A stretch of 64,000 nucleotides of DNA. It comes from Diogma glabrata (taxonomy: Eukaryota; Arthropoda; Insecta; Diptera; Cylindrotomidae). The position numbers were made by a program, and so were the translations under genes. A model generated the notes under the pieces. The model saw only the letters and a program-made list of their open reading frames with translations, made no database searches and was not told the DNA's origin. The stretch covers positions 95,351,745-95,415,744 of the forward strand of contig OY856188.1 of assembly GCA_963693315.1 (NCBI GenBank), given 5' to 3'. This document shows positions 48,375-60,642 of this stretch, piece after piece; within the stretch, counting starts at the first letter, position 1; every line of letters starts with the position of its first letter.

Positions 48375-48600
48375 AAAAATTCAACTTAAGTAAAAATAAA
48401 TAAGTAATGAAGAAGTTTCAACTTTGAAATCGTCATCGCCTCAACGGCGAAATCGATTGCGTGTCTGCCCAAGGATTCGAGCCGGGCACTGACGAGGTAG
48501 GTTCGAATCCCAACCGAAACACGAAAAATGTTAAGTGGAGTTTTTTTCTGAGAAACTTCAAACCATACCTTTGAATTGAAAAAATTCCAATTACTTCTTT
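48375..48600 (+). mobile_element. tRNA-derived SINE, copy c (best preserved)
   Basis: A-box-like GGCGAAATCGATTGCG lies at 48446-48461 and a perfect B box GGTTCGAATCC at 48500-48510, about 40 bases apart as in a tRNA promoter. The head resembles a tRNA gene (TGGCGCAAT.GGTTAGCGCGTCTG pattern) but cannot fold as a functional tRNA. The downstream body, CCATACCTTTGAATTGAAAAA to TTGAGTTTAATTG, matches copy b in the third hAT element. Confidence 0.75.
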
Positions 48601-49280
48601 ACTTACTTGAGTTTAATTGATTTCAAAATTCCAAAATCGAAAATAATATTGTTTTTGTCTCACTCGTTTGTGAATAATCCTTGATTTTCAACAAAAATAT
48701 TGAACAAAAGTACCTGATTCTTTTTTGCTCCCTGTGTTTTAACAGAAATTCTCTACAATTTTTTTACGACTTTCCTTTTATTTCTACAATTTTCATATTG
48801 TTTTCAATTTTTATAATTAAAAGACAAAAAGAAATAAGAGATATTACAAGGAATGAAAAGAAAATTTTTATAAAATTAATTATAAAGAAGAAAATAAATG
48901 AGGGACTGACATTTCGGTTCTTATTGTTTACATTATGGTTGAATTATTATGTAAAAGTTTTTATTTTATGAATTGCAAAAGGCTAATGCTTTGTTTGAAT
49001 GATGAAAGATGGAGTGTCGTTTTACCTTAAGTAATAATTATTTATGAGTGGAATTAGTTGAATGGTCTTAAGAATTAAAATTTAAACGGTTTTGATTATA
49101 TATAGGAGGATGTGTACTTGGTAGTTCTAGCATAATGTTCTCAATGTAGTTTTTATAAAAACTATTTCCCTTAAAGGAGTGTTGATGACTTAAAAACCAT
49201 CCAGGTTCTGTCACATATCTAATTCTAATAAATCAACAAACAATTCCGATTTATTCATGAGTTGAAGGTCTGAATGGAGC
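48601..49280. other. AT-rich spacer
   Basis: No gene recognised; the 96-codon frame at 48681-48971 is of low-complexity, AT-driven composition. Confidence 0.4.
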
Positions 49281-50345
49281 GATCTACGAGTTTGACAACC
49301 CCGCGTACTCCAGTAAATGCTATTGACATACGAGTTCACGTGAGATATCACATTCCACTGGCAATAGCAGTGAGATAGCACTAGCCAAGGTGATAACTTA
49401 GGGGTGCTGGCGGATGAACTCTATTCAGTCAACGGTAACACCCACAATCTTAGCTATGAAGTATGCCTTGATGGTGGCACGTTATTGCTTGCTCGAAGAA
49501 TGGAGCCTTCATTGTAGCTCTGTGTGTGGGTTTTAATCATTGAGGAACACAGTGCGTTACATGGCCAAGGAATATGCCACTAAATGGATTATTGGAAACA
49601 TCATTTTTGTTTTGCACCCTCAAGTTTCTAAATAAATTTGCTATTTATCTCTTATTTTTTCTGTATTTTCTCTATCCTGTAACGAAATATTGGCCTATGT
49701 TATATACACTGAAAAAACTATGTCCTATTTCCAATCGAAATGCTATTGTCTCAACCTCACTGTGCGGTCACATATGGCGAATCAAACTACGAAATTGCTT
49801 TAACAACTCTACAATTAAATCGATGAAGTTGAGACAATCACACGAAATTTTTATGTGAAAATTAAATATAGTTCAATTAATCTCACATATTTAAACTTTA
49901 AAATGAGAAATTCATGATACAAGGACAAAGAAAATTTGTTTCAGGGAAATAGTTATGATCTTTATTCAACTACATACTGTTATATTGGATATAACACTTT
50001 ATATTTTAAATAAACCTCATTCTGTTGTTAGGCAAATGTTATCGTGTAGTTGTCCCAATCACAGTGAAATTGTTTGCAAATAATTTTTCTTTGCATGAAT
50101 AATCCAACTGCCAACATCGAGATGAGGTTGTCATGAACTTTTATTTTTTTTCAGTATATGTGATAGGATTTATTGTTTAGTTATCGATTCTTAAAAAAAT
50201 ATAGAAAATACAAAAAAAACAAAGATTTGCGTCCATCAACACCTTAGAACGCATGTTGTTATGGGACATCGGTTTTAAAAGGTTTTTATGTGTTGTTGAG
50301 ACACATATTGTAATACCTACTACACAGCACATTATATTCCAAAAA
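49281..50345 (+). mobile_element. Short retroelement with a LINE-derived 3' tail, copy 2
   Basis: It begins GATCTACGAGTTTGACAACC and follows 27537-28137 closely to TATTGGCCTATGTTATATA. A 450-bp MITE (49707-50156) then interrupts it. It resumes at GTGATAGGATTTATTGTTTAG and ends in the tail GTCCATCAACACCTT...ACACATATTGTAATACC...CAGCACATTATATT. Confidence 0.7.
49707..50156 (+). mobile_element. MITE with CACTGAAAAAA termini, copy 1
   Basis: It starts CACTGAAAAAACTATGTCC next to TA and ends TTTTTTTTCAGTA next to TA, about 450 bp. It is inserted in the LINE-tailed retroelement. The inverted second copy lies only about 425 bp away at 50581-51028. TA flanks and CACTGAAAA ends fit a Tc1/mariner-type non-autonomous element. 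Confidence 0.8.
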
Positions 50346-50349
50346 GAAA

Positions 50350-51660
50350 TATATACATTTTTACAATACTATCGAGACGATGAATGAATGTGCTGGTTCC
50401 GATGTTATGGTCTGTCAACTAACCTGTTTATTGATACTTAATACCATTTTTCAGCTACTCATTAGTACAACTTCCGCTATGTGATCGGCCATTTCTAGTC
50501 CTGCATTGCTCATTGATATAGTTTAACGCTTGTTATGATTTGGTTACAGTTCTTAGTAATGTCCGTGAGGTTAGTGGCTACACTGAAAAAAAAAATTGAA
50601 GTTCATGACAACCTCATATCGAAGTTGGCAGAAAAATTATTTGCAATGAAAAATTATTTGCAAAAAATTTCACTGTGATTGAGACAACTACACAATAACA
50701 TTTTCCTAACAAAAGAATGAGGTTTATTTAAAATATAAAGTGTTATATCCAATATAACAGTAGTTGAATAAAGATAATAACTATTTCCCTGAAACAAAAT
50801 TTTTTTGTCCTTATATCATGAATTTTCCATTTTAAAGTTTAAGTATTTGAGATTAATTGAACTATATTTTATTTTTACATAAATATTTCGTGAGATTGTC
50901 TCAACTTCATCGATTTATAATTGTAGAGTTGTTGAAGCAATTTCGTAGTTTGATTCGCCGCATATGACCGCACGGTGAGGTTGAGACAATTGCAATTCGA
51001 TTGGAAATAGGACATGTTTTTTTCAGTGTACAACAACTATGAAAATGTCATCTGCATAGCTGAAAATTGTGTTTGCCTGGTCACAGGTATTCTGAGAATA
51101 CAACTTCAAGCATCTGTAATATTGTACTGCTTTGAAACTGTTTCGGTAACACAGACCAGAATTCTTCCTGTGAAGAAACTATTGCTATTATACGTAACAG
51201 GTAGTCAGGTACATGCAGTTTGTCTTGCGAAGTCTTTCGTAATTTGATTCTAGATGGGAGAATTAAAGGATTTTTTTCATCCAGGATGTCAACAGTACAG
51301 CATTGCTTCTAGAATCTATTTGGTGGTGTCAGCAGAAATTGAGTTATTATCAATTTGCAACTCGTGAAGTAGAGAGAAGACATCGTGATGTAGTAAACAC
51401 CATTTACAATTTCAACAATTATGTCTATCCACACTGGTGTAGCTGATTAAGCCCCCTTTAGTTTATTCAGTACAATATTGTACTCACTTCTACAAGAGTT
51501 AATCTGAACTTCATCTACAAGACAAAGGAAGGATCTGCTATTAAAATCAAAAATTAACTTCTGGAGTTCTTGATGCTTTTTCCGGAAATCAGTGTGAAAT
51601 GGCTCATAGTAGTCTTGACTTTTTATCCATGTACTTTTCCTAACGAGATTGAGACACTTT
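50350..51660 (-). pseudogene. LINE reverse transcriptase remnant interrupted by a MITE
   Basis: On the minus strand the frame just right of the MITE reads FSYADDIFIVV, with YADD being the reverse transcriptase catalytic box. After the MITE it continues ATNLTDITKNCNQIITSVK and then EMADHIAEVVLMSS, which matches the segment following the YADD box in R1/jockey-like elements (...LA.HKTEVVL.S). More distant fragments lie up to about 51660. Several stops are present. The MITE at 50581-51028 separates the two halves at a TA. Confidence 0.65.
50581..51028 (-). mobile_element. MITE with CACTGAAAAAA termini, copy 2
   Basis: It begins CACTGAAAAAAAAA and ends TTTTTTTCAGTG, flanked by TA at 50579-50580 and 51029-51030, 448 bp. 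It is the reverse orientation of 49707-50156, with clearly alignable interior (for example TTCATGACAACCTCAT and GTTGAGACAATTGC). It sits inside the LINE reverse transcriptase remnant. Confidence 0.85.
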
Positions 51661-52858
51661 TTTTTAAACAGACAATGTTTTTGCTTATTAAAATATAAGG
51701 CACCGTTGCTCTTACGCGGCGTAGATGCATCGCATTAGCTTTTAAGACATCTCGTGATAATTTTGGTTCCTATCTTTGTTATGCTCGCGAAATAACGTGA
51801 TGTCTAACAGGTATCGTTTGTAACAATAGACGATCAAATCCAGAACAAATTTAGGTTCTGTTTAAATTAGTTGACAGGAAGTTAAGGCTTGACATTTAAA
51901 ACAACCAAAAAAACCGCACTAACAGCAAAGACTAACTTCCTAATCAACCCACACTTTTTCATTATTTCTTCTATGATATTACATCATCGTATTTTTCATT
52001 AACAACTTATTATAATTGGGCAGCGTACCTAATTTTAGACTCACTGTAGAGACATCAAGGCTATAATTGTTTTTGTTATAAACTTGCATTCTCTTAACAA
52101 ACGATCGAGTTTTATTTGTTTTCTAGTACAGATTCAACTTCAAGATATAAATTATTATCTAATAAACACAATTTTTCCAAACAACCATTTTTATTTTTTT
52201 TTATAATTTTCTCTATGATAAAAAAATCACTTTACCACACATTATAATATCATAAATATTTATATGATTCAACAACAAACACATATATTTAAATTAAAAC
52301 AAACAAATCTATCAATATATAAATATTTTATATTTTTTTATTTACCTAATTAATCACATTTGTGTTTTCATTTTAAAATTGCGACTGCGTGAAACAATAA
52401 TTTTTTATTGACACCTTAAATACAACTCAACAATAAATTGAAAAAATGTAGCTATTTATATATTTTTAATTACTCTAAATAAGAAAGAAGAAGAGTTGAA
52501 TGCATATATTCTTAGCTCGTCCTGCATATTGTTGTAAACAATACATTTACAATTTATAACAAAACCATTTTTGTTTAATTTATAACGAAACAGATTGTTT
52601 CATTTTTCCACAACTTTTTTTCATGTGTTTCTATTAATTGTAAGACATAAACAGCAAATAGGAACCACCTTTTCATCAACAAACAATCATATCATCTCAT
52701 CATTTGGTTTATTGCACACAGTCTGGGGTTGTTCAGTGTTAAGTTATAAAGACATCAAATAAAGAAATAGATATATATTGTTAAGGATTGAAAGTTTTCT
52801 TTTGTCATCTTCCTTAAACCAAAAAAAAGAACACATGACGATAAAGATTCCTCAGTCC
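51661..52858. other. AT-rich spacer
   Basis: No gene or clear repeat recognised. Confidence 0.4.
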
Positions 52859-52859
52859 G

Positions 52860-53200
52860 TGTGGCATGTAAGCAAACGGAGTGAAACTAAGATTGGCTTG
52901 TTTCAAAGCAGGGGCCGTGAACAAAACAAAATGGTCACACTTAGTTGATTGGGTGAGTCGTTCCAAAATTATAAATTACACGTTTTACATTGTTGCTGGA
53001 ATGAATACGACAATTACATATGGAATTTTTCTGGAAACACGACATGAAATGTGGGCTATTTTTGAGAGTGGCACATTTTGGTTGCACCGCAATTTCTGAA
53101 GGTCTTTTACGTCCGCTATTGCTAATATTGCTACGTTGAATAGCTACGGTTGTAGCCTGAATATGATTATTTGCTGAAAGGAATATATTTGACATCTAAT
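52860..53200. other. Segment with overlapping short frames of unknown meaning
   Basis: A 72-codon plus-strand frame (52881-53099) and an 84-codon minus-strand frame (52941-53195) overlap. The minus frame has CATLKNSPHFMSCFQ, faintly like a zinc-knuckle of a BEL-type Gag, but cysteines are missing. The segment has higher GC than its neighbours and may be a transposon fragment. I do not assign a function. Confidence 0.25.
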
Positions 53201-53629
53201 AATCAACTGGAAATTGATTTACTTTTTAAGTAATTATTTCTCGCATTGTTAGTTTTTACTTTCTAGTTGCATGCTAGTTATAATAAATTATTTTGTTTGT
53301 TCTAGAAGTCATAATGATTAAAATTAAATTATCTTAGTTGTTTTAGAGATTTTTCCTTAGTTGAGTCCATGCATTATCCGTTCATTCAGGTCATTTTTAA
53401 AATTAATTCCCTTGGATAAATAGATACCGTATGTGTCTATTTATTTTAATATAAAAGTCAATTGCGACATCTTAGCACCAGTCTTATGTATTGGTATATA
53501 TTTATCCATGTAGACAAGAATTGCTGTGTTTAACTCTTTGATTTTCCACCTCTTTAGTGCAGCACTCATTTTGATCGATTTCGTTTGACTTTGAGCTTTT
53601 AAAAGCGTTGTATTTGCTGTATATCAAAT

Positions 53630-55263
53630 ATGATATAGGGCCTATACCAAATTGTTAAAAGCCCAACTATCACTCCCCGTAATGGCGGTGATAATAGTTT
53701 TCTTCTAGATCTCTATCTTACCACAATGCAAGATATTACGAGTGTCCATATCGCGAAAGGTAGTATTGGAAATTCTGATCATTATTTAATTTCATTAGTT
53801 ATCAAAACTGATTTACTTAAAATTACAGCTCCCAAACCCAGTAAAATATTTCACTATTAAAAAATGGATAAGAGTGGTCTTCAAAGCTTTTCCATGGTTT
53901 CCCTTTCGACGTTCATTGTTTTTACACTGACAATGTAAATGTTTCTGCTCAAAACTTTACAGAAACCATTCAATTTGCTATAAAACAATTCGTCTCTTTC
54001 GCCATAGTAAAATCCAAACAAAAATACAAGTATTCGAAAGCTGCCAAAGCGGCACTAAGAAACGTGATCATTTAATATATGGATTCATGACAAAATTCCC
54101 ACCTATCAATCCCAATATCTAGCCAACAAAAATATTTAATAAAAGTCTGAAATTGACAAAGCAAAAGCTTCGAAACTAACGTCTATTTCTGACAAGAGTT
54201 TCTATAGTGTCATTAATTCTTTTAATTCTGGTACAAAATCTTCAATGGTGATTTAATCGTCAATGATCCCGTAAGAAAAGCTAACTTGTTCGCTGAACGC
54301 TTTGCTCGTACCTCCACTATTTTGAAAACTCATAGAGAAATATTGGGGTATTCTGGGGTATCCAGTCTTCAGGAGTTAGTATGAATAAACTACGTCTTAA
54401 ACCCAATTTTTTATTTATACCCACGAATTTTTGAAAATCACCAGCAACCCAATAAATAATTTTGCAGATGATAGTACTCTGCACAAGTCGTTCGAGCTCT
54501 TTCCTTCAAAAAGTAAAATGCAAGAACGAATGAACCCCGCCCGGAGAGACGCTGCCATAAACGTGAATAAAGACCTAAAATGTAAAAACATTCGTTTATT
54601 GAGTGTCACAGTTTCAAATAACCTACTCTGGAATGAGCATGTAATGTCGATGGCAAAAAGCGCGTCTAGAAAACTCGGCCTCCTAAATAGATGTTAAAAA
54701 ATTTTCACTCCATACCAATTGCTCCATGTTTATAAGTCCTATATACGTCCCTGTATGGAGCACTGTTGCCAACTTTGGAGTGCTGCTTCTGTTTTCACCT
54801 TGGCCCTCTTGGACTCTGTTCAAAACTGGGCTATAGGAATTGTGGGTGATTGAGATTTGACATCAAAACTTGATTTTTTACAACATCGTCGCACTGTTGC
54901 TGACCTCGTTGTTTTTTTACAAATATCATCATTAACAGTGCTAAGCTGAAATTAGCGGCATCATGTTTCAAACTTATTCTTATACCCGTTTCACTTAGCA
55001 ATCGGCTAACGCAACCGGTCGAGATCCCACGCTGTCATACTGGCAGATCGCAGAAAGACTTCTTTGTCCGAACTGCATACAAATGGAATTGTTTTCCGGA
55101 ATCCATAGTCTCAGGTGGTTTCAATACGCATAGGATTAAGAAAAACCGTCCATCAACACCTTAGAGCGCAAGTTGTTATGGGACCTACGTCTTAAAAAAG
55201 GTATTTGTGTGTTGTTGTGACACATATTGTAAACCCTGTAACACAACACTTTTTATTTTAAAA
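53630..55263 (+). pseudogene. LINE (jockey/CR1-like) remnant: endonuclease, RT and 3' end
   Basis: Near 53640 the frame reads LYQIVKSPTITPRNGGDNSF and then LDLYLTT and GSIGNSDHYLISLVI, the C-terminal part of an APE-type endonuclease with its SDH motif. From 54430 it reads NPINNFADDSTLHKSF (a YADD-box derivative, FADD), then SVTVSNNLLWNEHVMSMAKS, YQLLHVYKSYIRPCMEHCC and ALLDSVQNWAIGIVGD, all hallmarks of the RT-thumb region in jockey/CR1-type LINEs. The 3' end, WNCFPESI and the CACATATTGTAAACCC tail with a short A run, matches the tails at 27.9-28.1 and 50.2-50.3 kb. Stops and frameshifts are numerous, and a block of RT between about 54360 and 54420 appears to be deleted. It lacks ORF1. Confidence 0.8.
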
Positions 55264-55568
55264 AAAATGATAGCACAATGAGCACTATGCGTACACAAGT
55301 CGGTTATCCTCAATTATGCCCCTATCAAAAGTACCTTACTAGCAAAAGTAATAGCGATAATTGAAAGAACATTACTTTTATTATATGTAACCGTGATACC
55401 ACTTTTTTTTACATAAATAAACATGTTTAACAAATAAGTCCACTTGCATCAATAGCTTTGAATATCTCAAAATACCACGTTGATCGTTTTCTTTTACTAT
55501 ACATTTATTATAACTTATGAACGACCAGGTTTTAAAACACATATTCTAAATAATGCATCGAAAAGATA
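55264..55568. other. Spacer
   Basis: No gene recognised between the LINE 3' end and the tRNA-like segment. Confidence 0.35.
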
Positions 55569-55641
55569 GCCTTCGTCGTGAAACAAACAAGCATCTTTGA
55601 GTTACAAGACTAGCGCTTTAACAACTAAGCTAGAACGGTGA
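55569..55641 (-). pseudogene. tRNA-like segment (tRNA-Thr(TGT)-related head of a SINE or tRNA pseudogene)
   Basis: On the minus strand TAGCTTAGTTGTTAAAGCG matches an A-box and D-arm, and CTAGTCTTGTAACTCAAAGA resembles an anticodon arm with TGT. The T-arm TTGTTTCACGACG has lost the TTCGA core. It is therefore a decayed tRNA or the head of a SINE rather than a functional tRNA. Confidence 0.5.
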
Positions 55642-55719
55642 AAACTATGGTTGAGGAGTATCAGATCATTGCAAGCATTGCATATGCCCCAAATAATGTC
55701 CTATATCTACAGGTTGTAC

Positions 55720-56620
55720 GTTTACTTCCTCTTTGAAGGGGGTTGTACGTTTACTTCCTCCAAACGTTAATATCATCGAACATGTGACTTACAGTTTACA
55801 TTTGTTTATAGTGAGTTAAGTTTCTCTTTAAATTAATCTAGGAAAATGCTAGGTGGAAGTATGGGAGCTTCTTACGAAGCGGTTATCGCTCAAATATATT
55901 TATACCTCTGCGCTGATATGTTGGTTTTACCGATCAGCGGTTATCGTTGTAAATGCCGTTGTAAATACCAATTCTTTGCTTATTTGAGCCCGCTTTCTTG
56001 TAAAATGTTTTGTTGCAATTTAATATGTGTGTTGGACTGAGAAGAGGCATAATCAAACTGACAAGCTGCAACTAGTCGGAAATTAAATCCAAAGGCACTC
56101 AAATCTTCCGAATAGTGATTTCTGAACATCCACTACTTCTTGTAGAATGTCCATTACTCTCTGTGATGCTCAGCAGACGAATATCACATTTTGGGAGCTC
56201 TTTATTTATTTCCTATTCCGTTGCACATGATTTGTTTCGCTATGTTTGTTGATATGTTTCCCATTCGATTAACATCAATTTTACAGTGACTGAATAAATT
56301 ACCTTAGTCAAGGCATCTGAACATCATGTTGGCGTGATTTTCTCGTGCAGTCTGCATCTTAACCATCCCATTCGGATATGTCTTGGTGTAATTAGCCCAT
56401 ACGCTGATAGTTCAGTAAGACTGATTAGTACCGTATGAGTCCTGCCTTCCACTGCTCTCAAAGATTTGATTGCAGTAGTTTAGACAGGCCTAGTTGTAGG
56501 AAATCGGGTTTGGAATGCAATGAAGTTATCTTTTCGCATTGTTACCTCGTGTTTGTTACATAAAAGTCTGTTGATATATATTAACCTGACACTCGCCGAG
56601 TCTCTGAGACTTTGTGCTAC
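55720..56620 (-). pseudogene. LINE ORF1 (Gag-like) remnant
   Basis: On the minus strand near 56270-56440 a frame reads GRTHTVLISLTELSAYGLIT and then RHIRMGWLRCRLHEKI, which resembles the (I/V)GW..CR(V/I)R segment just before the zinc knuckles in ORF1 proteins of I/R1/LOA-type LINEs. Knuckle cysteines are not intact. The adjoining 55965-56180 part recurs at 44440-44640. The 64-codon plus-strand frame at 55846-56040 is probably coincidental. Confidence 0.5.
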
Positions 56621-56639
56621 GTGCTCTTTAGGCCTTTAA

Positions 56640-57781
56640 TTGTTTTAATGGACAATGATCCGGTTAGTATAAGTACCAACATGAAGCAATAGGAGGACTG
56701 CGCGCTTATTTAGGTTTTATTCCGACGAGGGGTAGCCAGGTGCATACTAGAGTGAACGTCCCCCAATCCAGCACAAAATAACCGGTATGCTTGCGTTTGA
56801 GATTGTTGTGCAAAAGAAGGTTTCGCAATAACTTCAATCACTTTTAGGAAACACAACTAAACGTTCAACAAATTAATAGTTTTATTTTAATTAATAATAT
56901 GATTTTATTTACAAACAATTTATTGAATGTTACAATTTTATAAACGATCTAACTCCTTTAACTTCAATAATCTAAAGAGAATTTTTATATGATAATTGCT
57001 TTGTTTTATACCTAAATTCGAGAACCGGCTTAGTATTATCTATTACATTTTATTTATATAGATTATATTAATATAATACATTCTGGGAGGAAGCACTAGT
57101 CTATGATTTCATTTCATAACAAGATAGAGCAGACGAAGATATCGACAACTAGAGTAGAAGTGGCTTTGCCGACTCCAAAATGCCGAGGAAGCTAAGTTCA
57201 CAACATCTACATTAATGCTAGTACTACGTTTACATAAAAAAACTTTCCACATATATGAGTCACTCACCCCATGATTGTAGCGGATCCAACTCCTCTCTAT
57301 CTTCTTCACACCTAGCCTATCATTACGCGTATCTTAACTAAGCAAAATTAAATGTGTGAGTTGCGCCAATTGTAATGGATATTATTGAACAATAAACATA
57401 AAAATAAATTCAAATCAATGTAATTTGTTGCACCGAGTCTAAAGGCGAAAGTTGAACAACAATCATAAAAATAATATTAATTCAGCGGAGTCATAAATAA
57501 TATAAAACAGTATTCAAGATTTAATCTCGGGATATAACAGAAGATTAAATCAAATAGGAATAAAATATTCTTGTCAAACTGTTACAAGCTAATTATTCCC
57601 AAGAATAACGTACATTAATGATACTATTGGCTAAAGCCATTACTTGACACGATGGTGCCATCATTTCGTGATAAATTTCTTTTTGCAAATTAACATTAAA
57701 TTCTCCATAACTCACGGTTTTGTTTTATTGACCTTTTTACTTGAACGTCAAAATGAAATATTAAAAATACATACATATATC
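56640..57781. other. Unassigned DNA upstream of the putative LTR
   Basis: No gene recognised. The 66-codon minus-strand frame at 57109-57309 has no family resemblance. If the LTR start proposed at 57782 is wrong, part of this stretch could belong to the LTR. Confidence 0.35.
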
Positions 57782-59657
57782 TGTAACATTTGCATGTCAA
57801 CAAAAAACGCTTAGACTAAACACTGCATTTGCAAAAATAGATTTTATTAAATAAGCTCACGGTTTTGCATGTACGCACTATATGTCCATCCTACAAGATC
57901 CATCTGTTGTAAAGCATATAAACACAAAACAAAACTTTTGTTTGTATATTAATCGATATTAATCGATTATAAATTCGATTTTTTTTTATAATTGCAATTC
58001 GGAAATAATGTAATACCGTAAATTTCTTTGATCAACATTATTTTCAATTCTGCAGAAGAGACAAGCCGTTCTCAAAAGTGCTAAAATATATGTATATATT
58101 TAATTAGTGAAAACACAAATTTAGCATAATTTGTGAAATTTTATAATAAAAAAATAGTGAATTGCAAACTATTCGAGGTACGTAGTGTATAGAGTTCATG
58201 ATTACTTGTGATTAAATCTGTCTTTAACGTATTTGTGTATATAGTTTATTCTAATATTTAATTTCTAATTTCGTTGGTCTAGAAGCACACGCGGATAGCA
58301 CAAACGGCCATTGTACGCTCAAAATAGGAGCTAAACAAAATATTGTAAGTCATAAAAGCATTTAATATATACTTTGTTCTGCGATAATTTACAGAGCATG
58401 AAAATTAAAATCATTTATAAAACGCGGTGCTTCTCGTTAGTCACTACCACGCTAAGTATTTAACTTATAATTCTGAGCTGTTAAAGTTCCGGTTACATTT
58501 GTTTTTGGTCAATAAAACTTTAATAAAAGGAAATCTAGAAACAAAGTCAAATTCAAAATTAATACAAGCTGATTCTATTTTGTGTTTAAATTATTATTAA
58601 AATTATAAATAGCTATAAATAAAAATTAAAATAAAATTAGTAGATTTAAAATAGATAGTTCAAACCATGGTTTTAGAAGAAAGTTATAATGCGTTACAGA
58701 CTGTAAATTATTTATTTATCTTTTTTTGTTTGTTGTAATGTTAATTGATAACATGTATTTATTGTAGAATCTTAATTATTGAAAAAAAAAGGAAAGTTTA
58801 ATTTATTTATTGTTTTTCTTGTTTGTATAAATTTACATATGATTTTTAAATATAGGTATCATAAATGTAATGCTAATAGAGGTAACAATTAATTTACAAA
58901 ATTCTAGTTATTAGGTTACATAAAATTTTTTTTGAATTTGCATGCAATTCTATATTAATATTTGTATCTCTAGGTATCATAAAATTTCAAATATATATAC
59001 ATATACCAGAATTTAGTGCATACGCTTAATTTTTGTTTTGTTTTGCTTAACGGATGGATCGTGTAAACTGTATACATAGTTTTTCTAATGTTTTTGTTTG
59101 AAACCAGTCCGTACATAATTTAATAAAAGTGTTAAAGTGAAATTAAATATGTGTCAATAGTAGTCAGAATTATGTGATTTGAGTGTCTCTCAGCTCCATT
59201 GCAAACAAGGGATTTCCTCTATTACTGGGGAAATCAAATTCGGTTCTGGGTGGGTTTGAGTAGATGATCAGTAACATCAGATCATCCGGATAACTGGATG
59301 TTATCAAAGTAGGAAGGTGGAAACGGTACTTTAATGTAATACTTAACAGTTGTTTGGTGAATCAGTTTGTTTTTATAAAATAGTTTTGTGCTTTAAATAG
59401 AATCGAATCAAATATTTTTGTTTAAAAGTAGCTTTTAAAAATATCCCAAACCGCAGCACTTTCATGCTCCAAATTGAATGGTGGAAGATCCAGACCCAGC
59501 GGCTGTCACCTAGTCGGGAAATGTGCTGCCCACCATATGTTTCAATTGGAGATTTCTGTTAACTTTGTGAGGTTAGATGCAGTGTTTAAATTAAGATCAC
59601 ATCATAGATGATGAAGATTACTGTTAAGGTATCATACCAGAAATTCACAACGTTACA
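57782..59657 (+). repeat. Putative 5' LTR of a Ty3/Gypsy element
   Basis: The right end is well supported: ...CAACGTTACA directly precedes a primer binding site. The left end is a guess: TGTAACATTTG at 57782 mirrors TGTAACGTTG, the reverse complement of the right end, and would give an LTR of about 1.88 kb. LTRs of 1.2-2.1 kb are known in the Osvaldo/Ulysses group. A TATAAAA box lies at 59374-59380. The 3' LTR is outside the window, so the length cannot be checked here. Confidence 0.45.
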
Positions 59658-59658
59658 G

Positions 59659-59676
59659 TGGCGCCCAAAGTTATGG
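59659..59676 (+). promoter_or_regulatory. Primer binding site complementary to tRNA-Lys
   Basis: TGGCGCCCAAAGTTATGG starts one base after the LTR end. Its first nine bases match the 3' end complement of tRNA-Lys (TGGCGCCCA), as used by several insect Ty3/Gypsy elements including the Osvaldo group. The rest of the 18-nt site is less complementary. Confidence 0.75.
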
Positions 59677-60642
59677 CTAGTTTTAGCTTAAAAGCTGCTT
59701 CTTAATTTTCAAAAATTTATGTTGAATAATTTTTTCACATGTTAATTCGTTTAAATTTTTTCTTTGAAAATTAAAAGGGAGTTCAATTCTTATTAGTTTT
59801 TTTTCGTAGTTAATTTTGGTTTTTGCGTTGCTATTTCCATTTTGATGTATTAAAATGTTTGAAGGATGCAATTCCTTTCATTAGAGTTAGCGATGCTGTA
59901 TAACCTAGACCTTTTTTTTAATTCAGTAGAGTATATATACCTTGTAGTGCTCCACATTAATTTATCACCAATAGGTTTCGGAGTATTATTGTTGGAACGG
60001 GTACAAGAGTTTTATTTCTGTTAACAGTCTTTTAGTAACCCCTTTCAGCGAAATGCATTCCACTGTTGAGTGTTTGCGACTTTTCGCTGTTTGATTGCAT
60101 TCGCTTTTAATAGGAGTTATAATATATTTCCCTTTTGTTTCAAAGATAACTTCAAATATCTATAGAATATTACACGCCGTTATACCGTTCTGTTAACGTT
60201 TAGTTATTCCTTTATAATGGAAGCGGAGACAGCTTGAATCACATATCAAATGAATTATATTTACCAGCCAATCAATCACATTTAAATTTTTTTTGTTTAG
60301 TTTATAGTATACGATTTGGAGTTGGATAGTTATAATCCAAAGCTTGACCTGAGTATCTTGTGGATTATTGGTTATTACATATTATTTTTTATTCTCCTTT
60401 TTTTTAACCTATATTGATATTGTTGATTATTTATTATATATTTATATCGTATTTTTTTCATCCATGCATAAAAATTTTTCTTTGTATATATTGCAATCGA
60501 TACTTCGTACTTATACATATTACTTATACATATTATATATTACGTATGCAGTCTTGATTTTTTTTTGAACAATATTAAATTTTTTTTTATACTTTGCTGA
60601 GTATCTTTCGCTGGTAAGGTCCTTAGTTAGCACAAACCTAAA
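59677..60642 (+). other. Untranslated leader of the Gypsy element
   Basis: About 965 bp of AT-rich sequence between the primer binding site and the Gag start. It contains many short upstream ATGs, including a 66-codon frame at 60368-60568, with no sign of a conserved product. Packaging or translation-control elements would be expected here but I cannot point to one. Confidence 0.6.

Noticed and set aside
52881..53195. Overlapping frames as a host gene
   Set aside because: No domain, start context or splice pattern supports either strand.
55569..55641. Functional tRNA-Thr gene
   Set aside because: The T-arm core TTCGA and acceptor pairing are missing.
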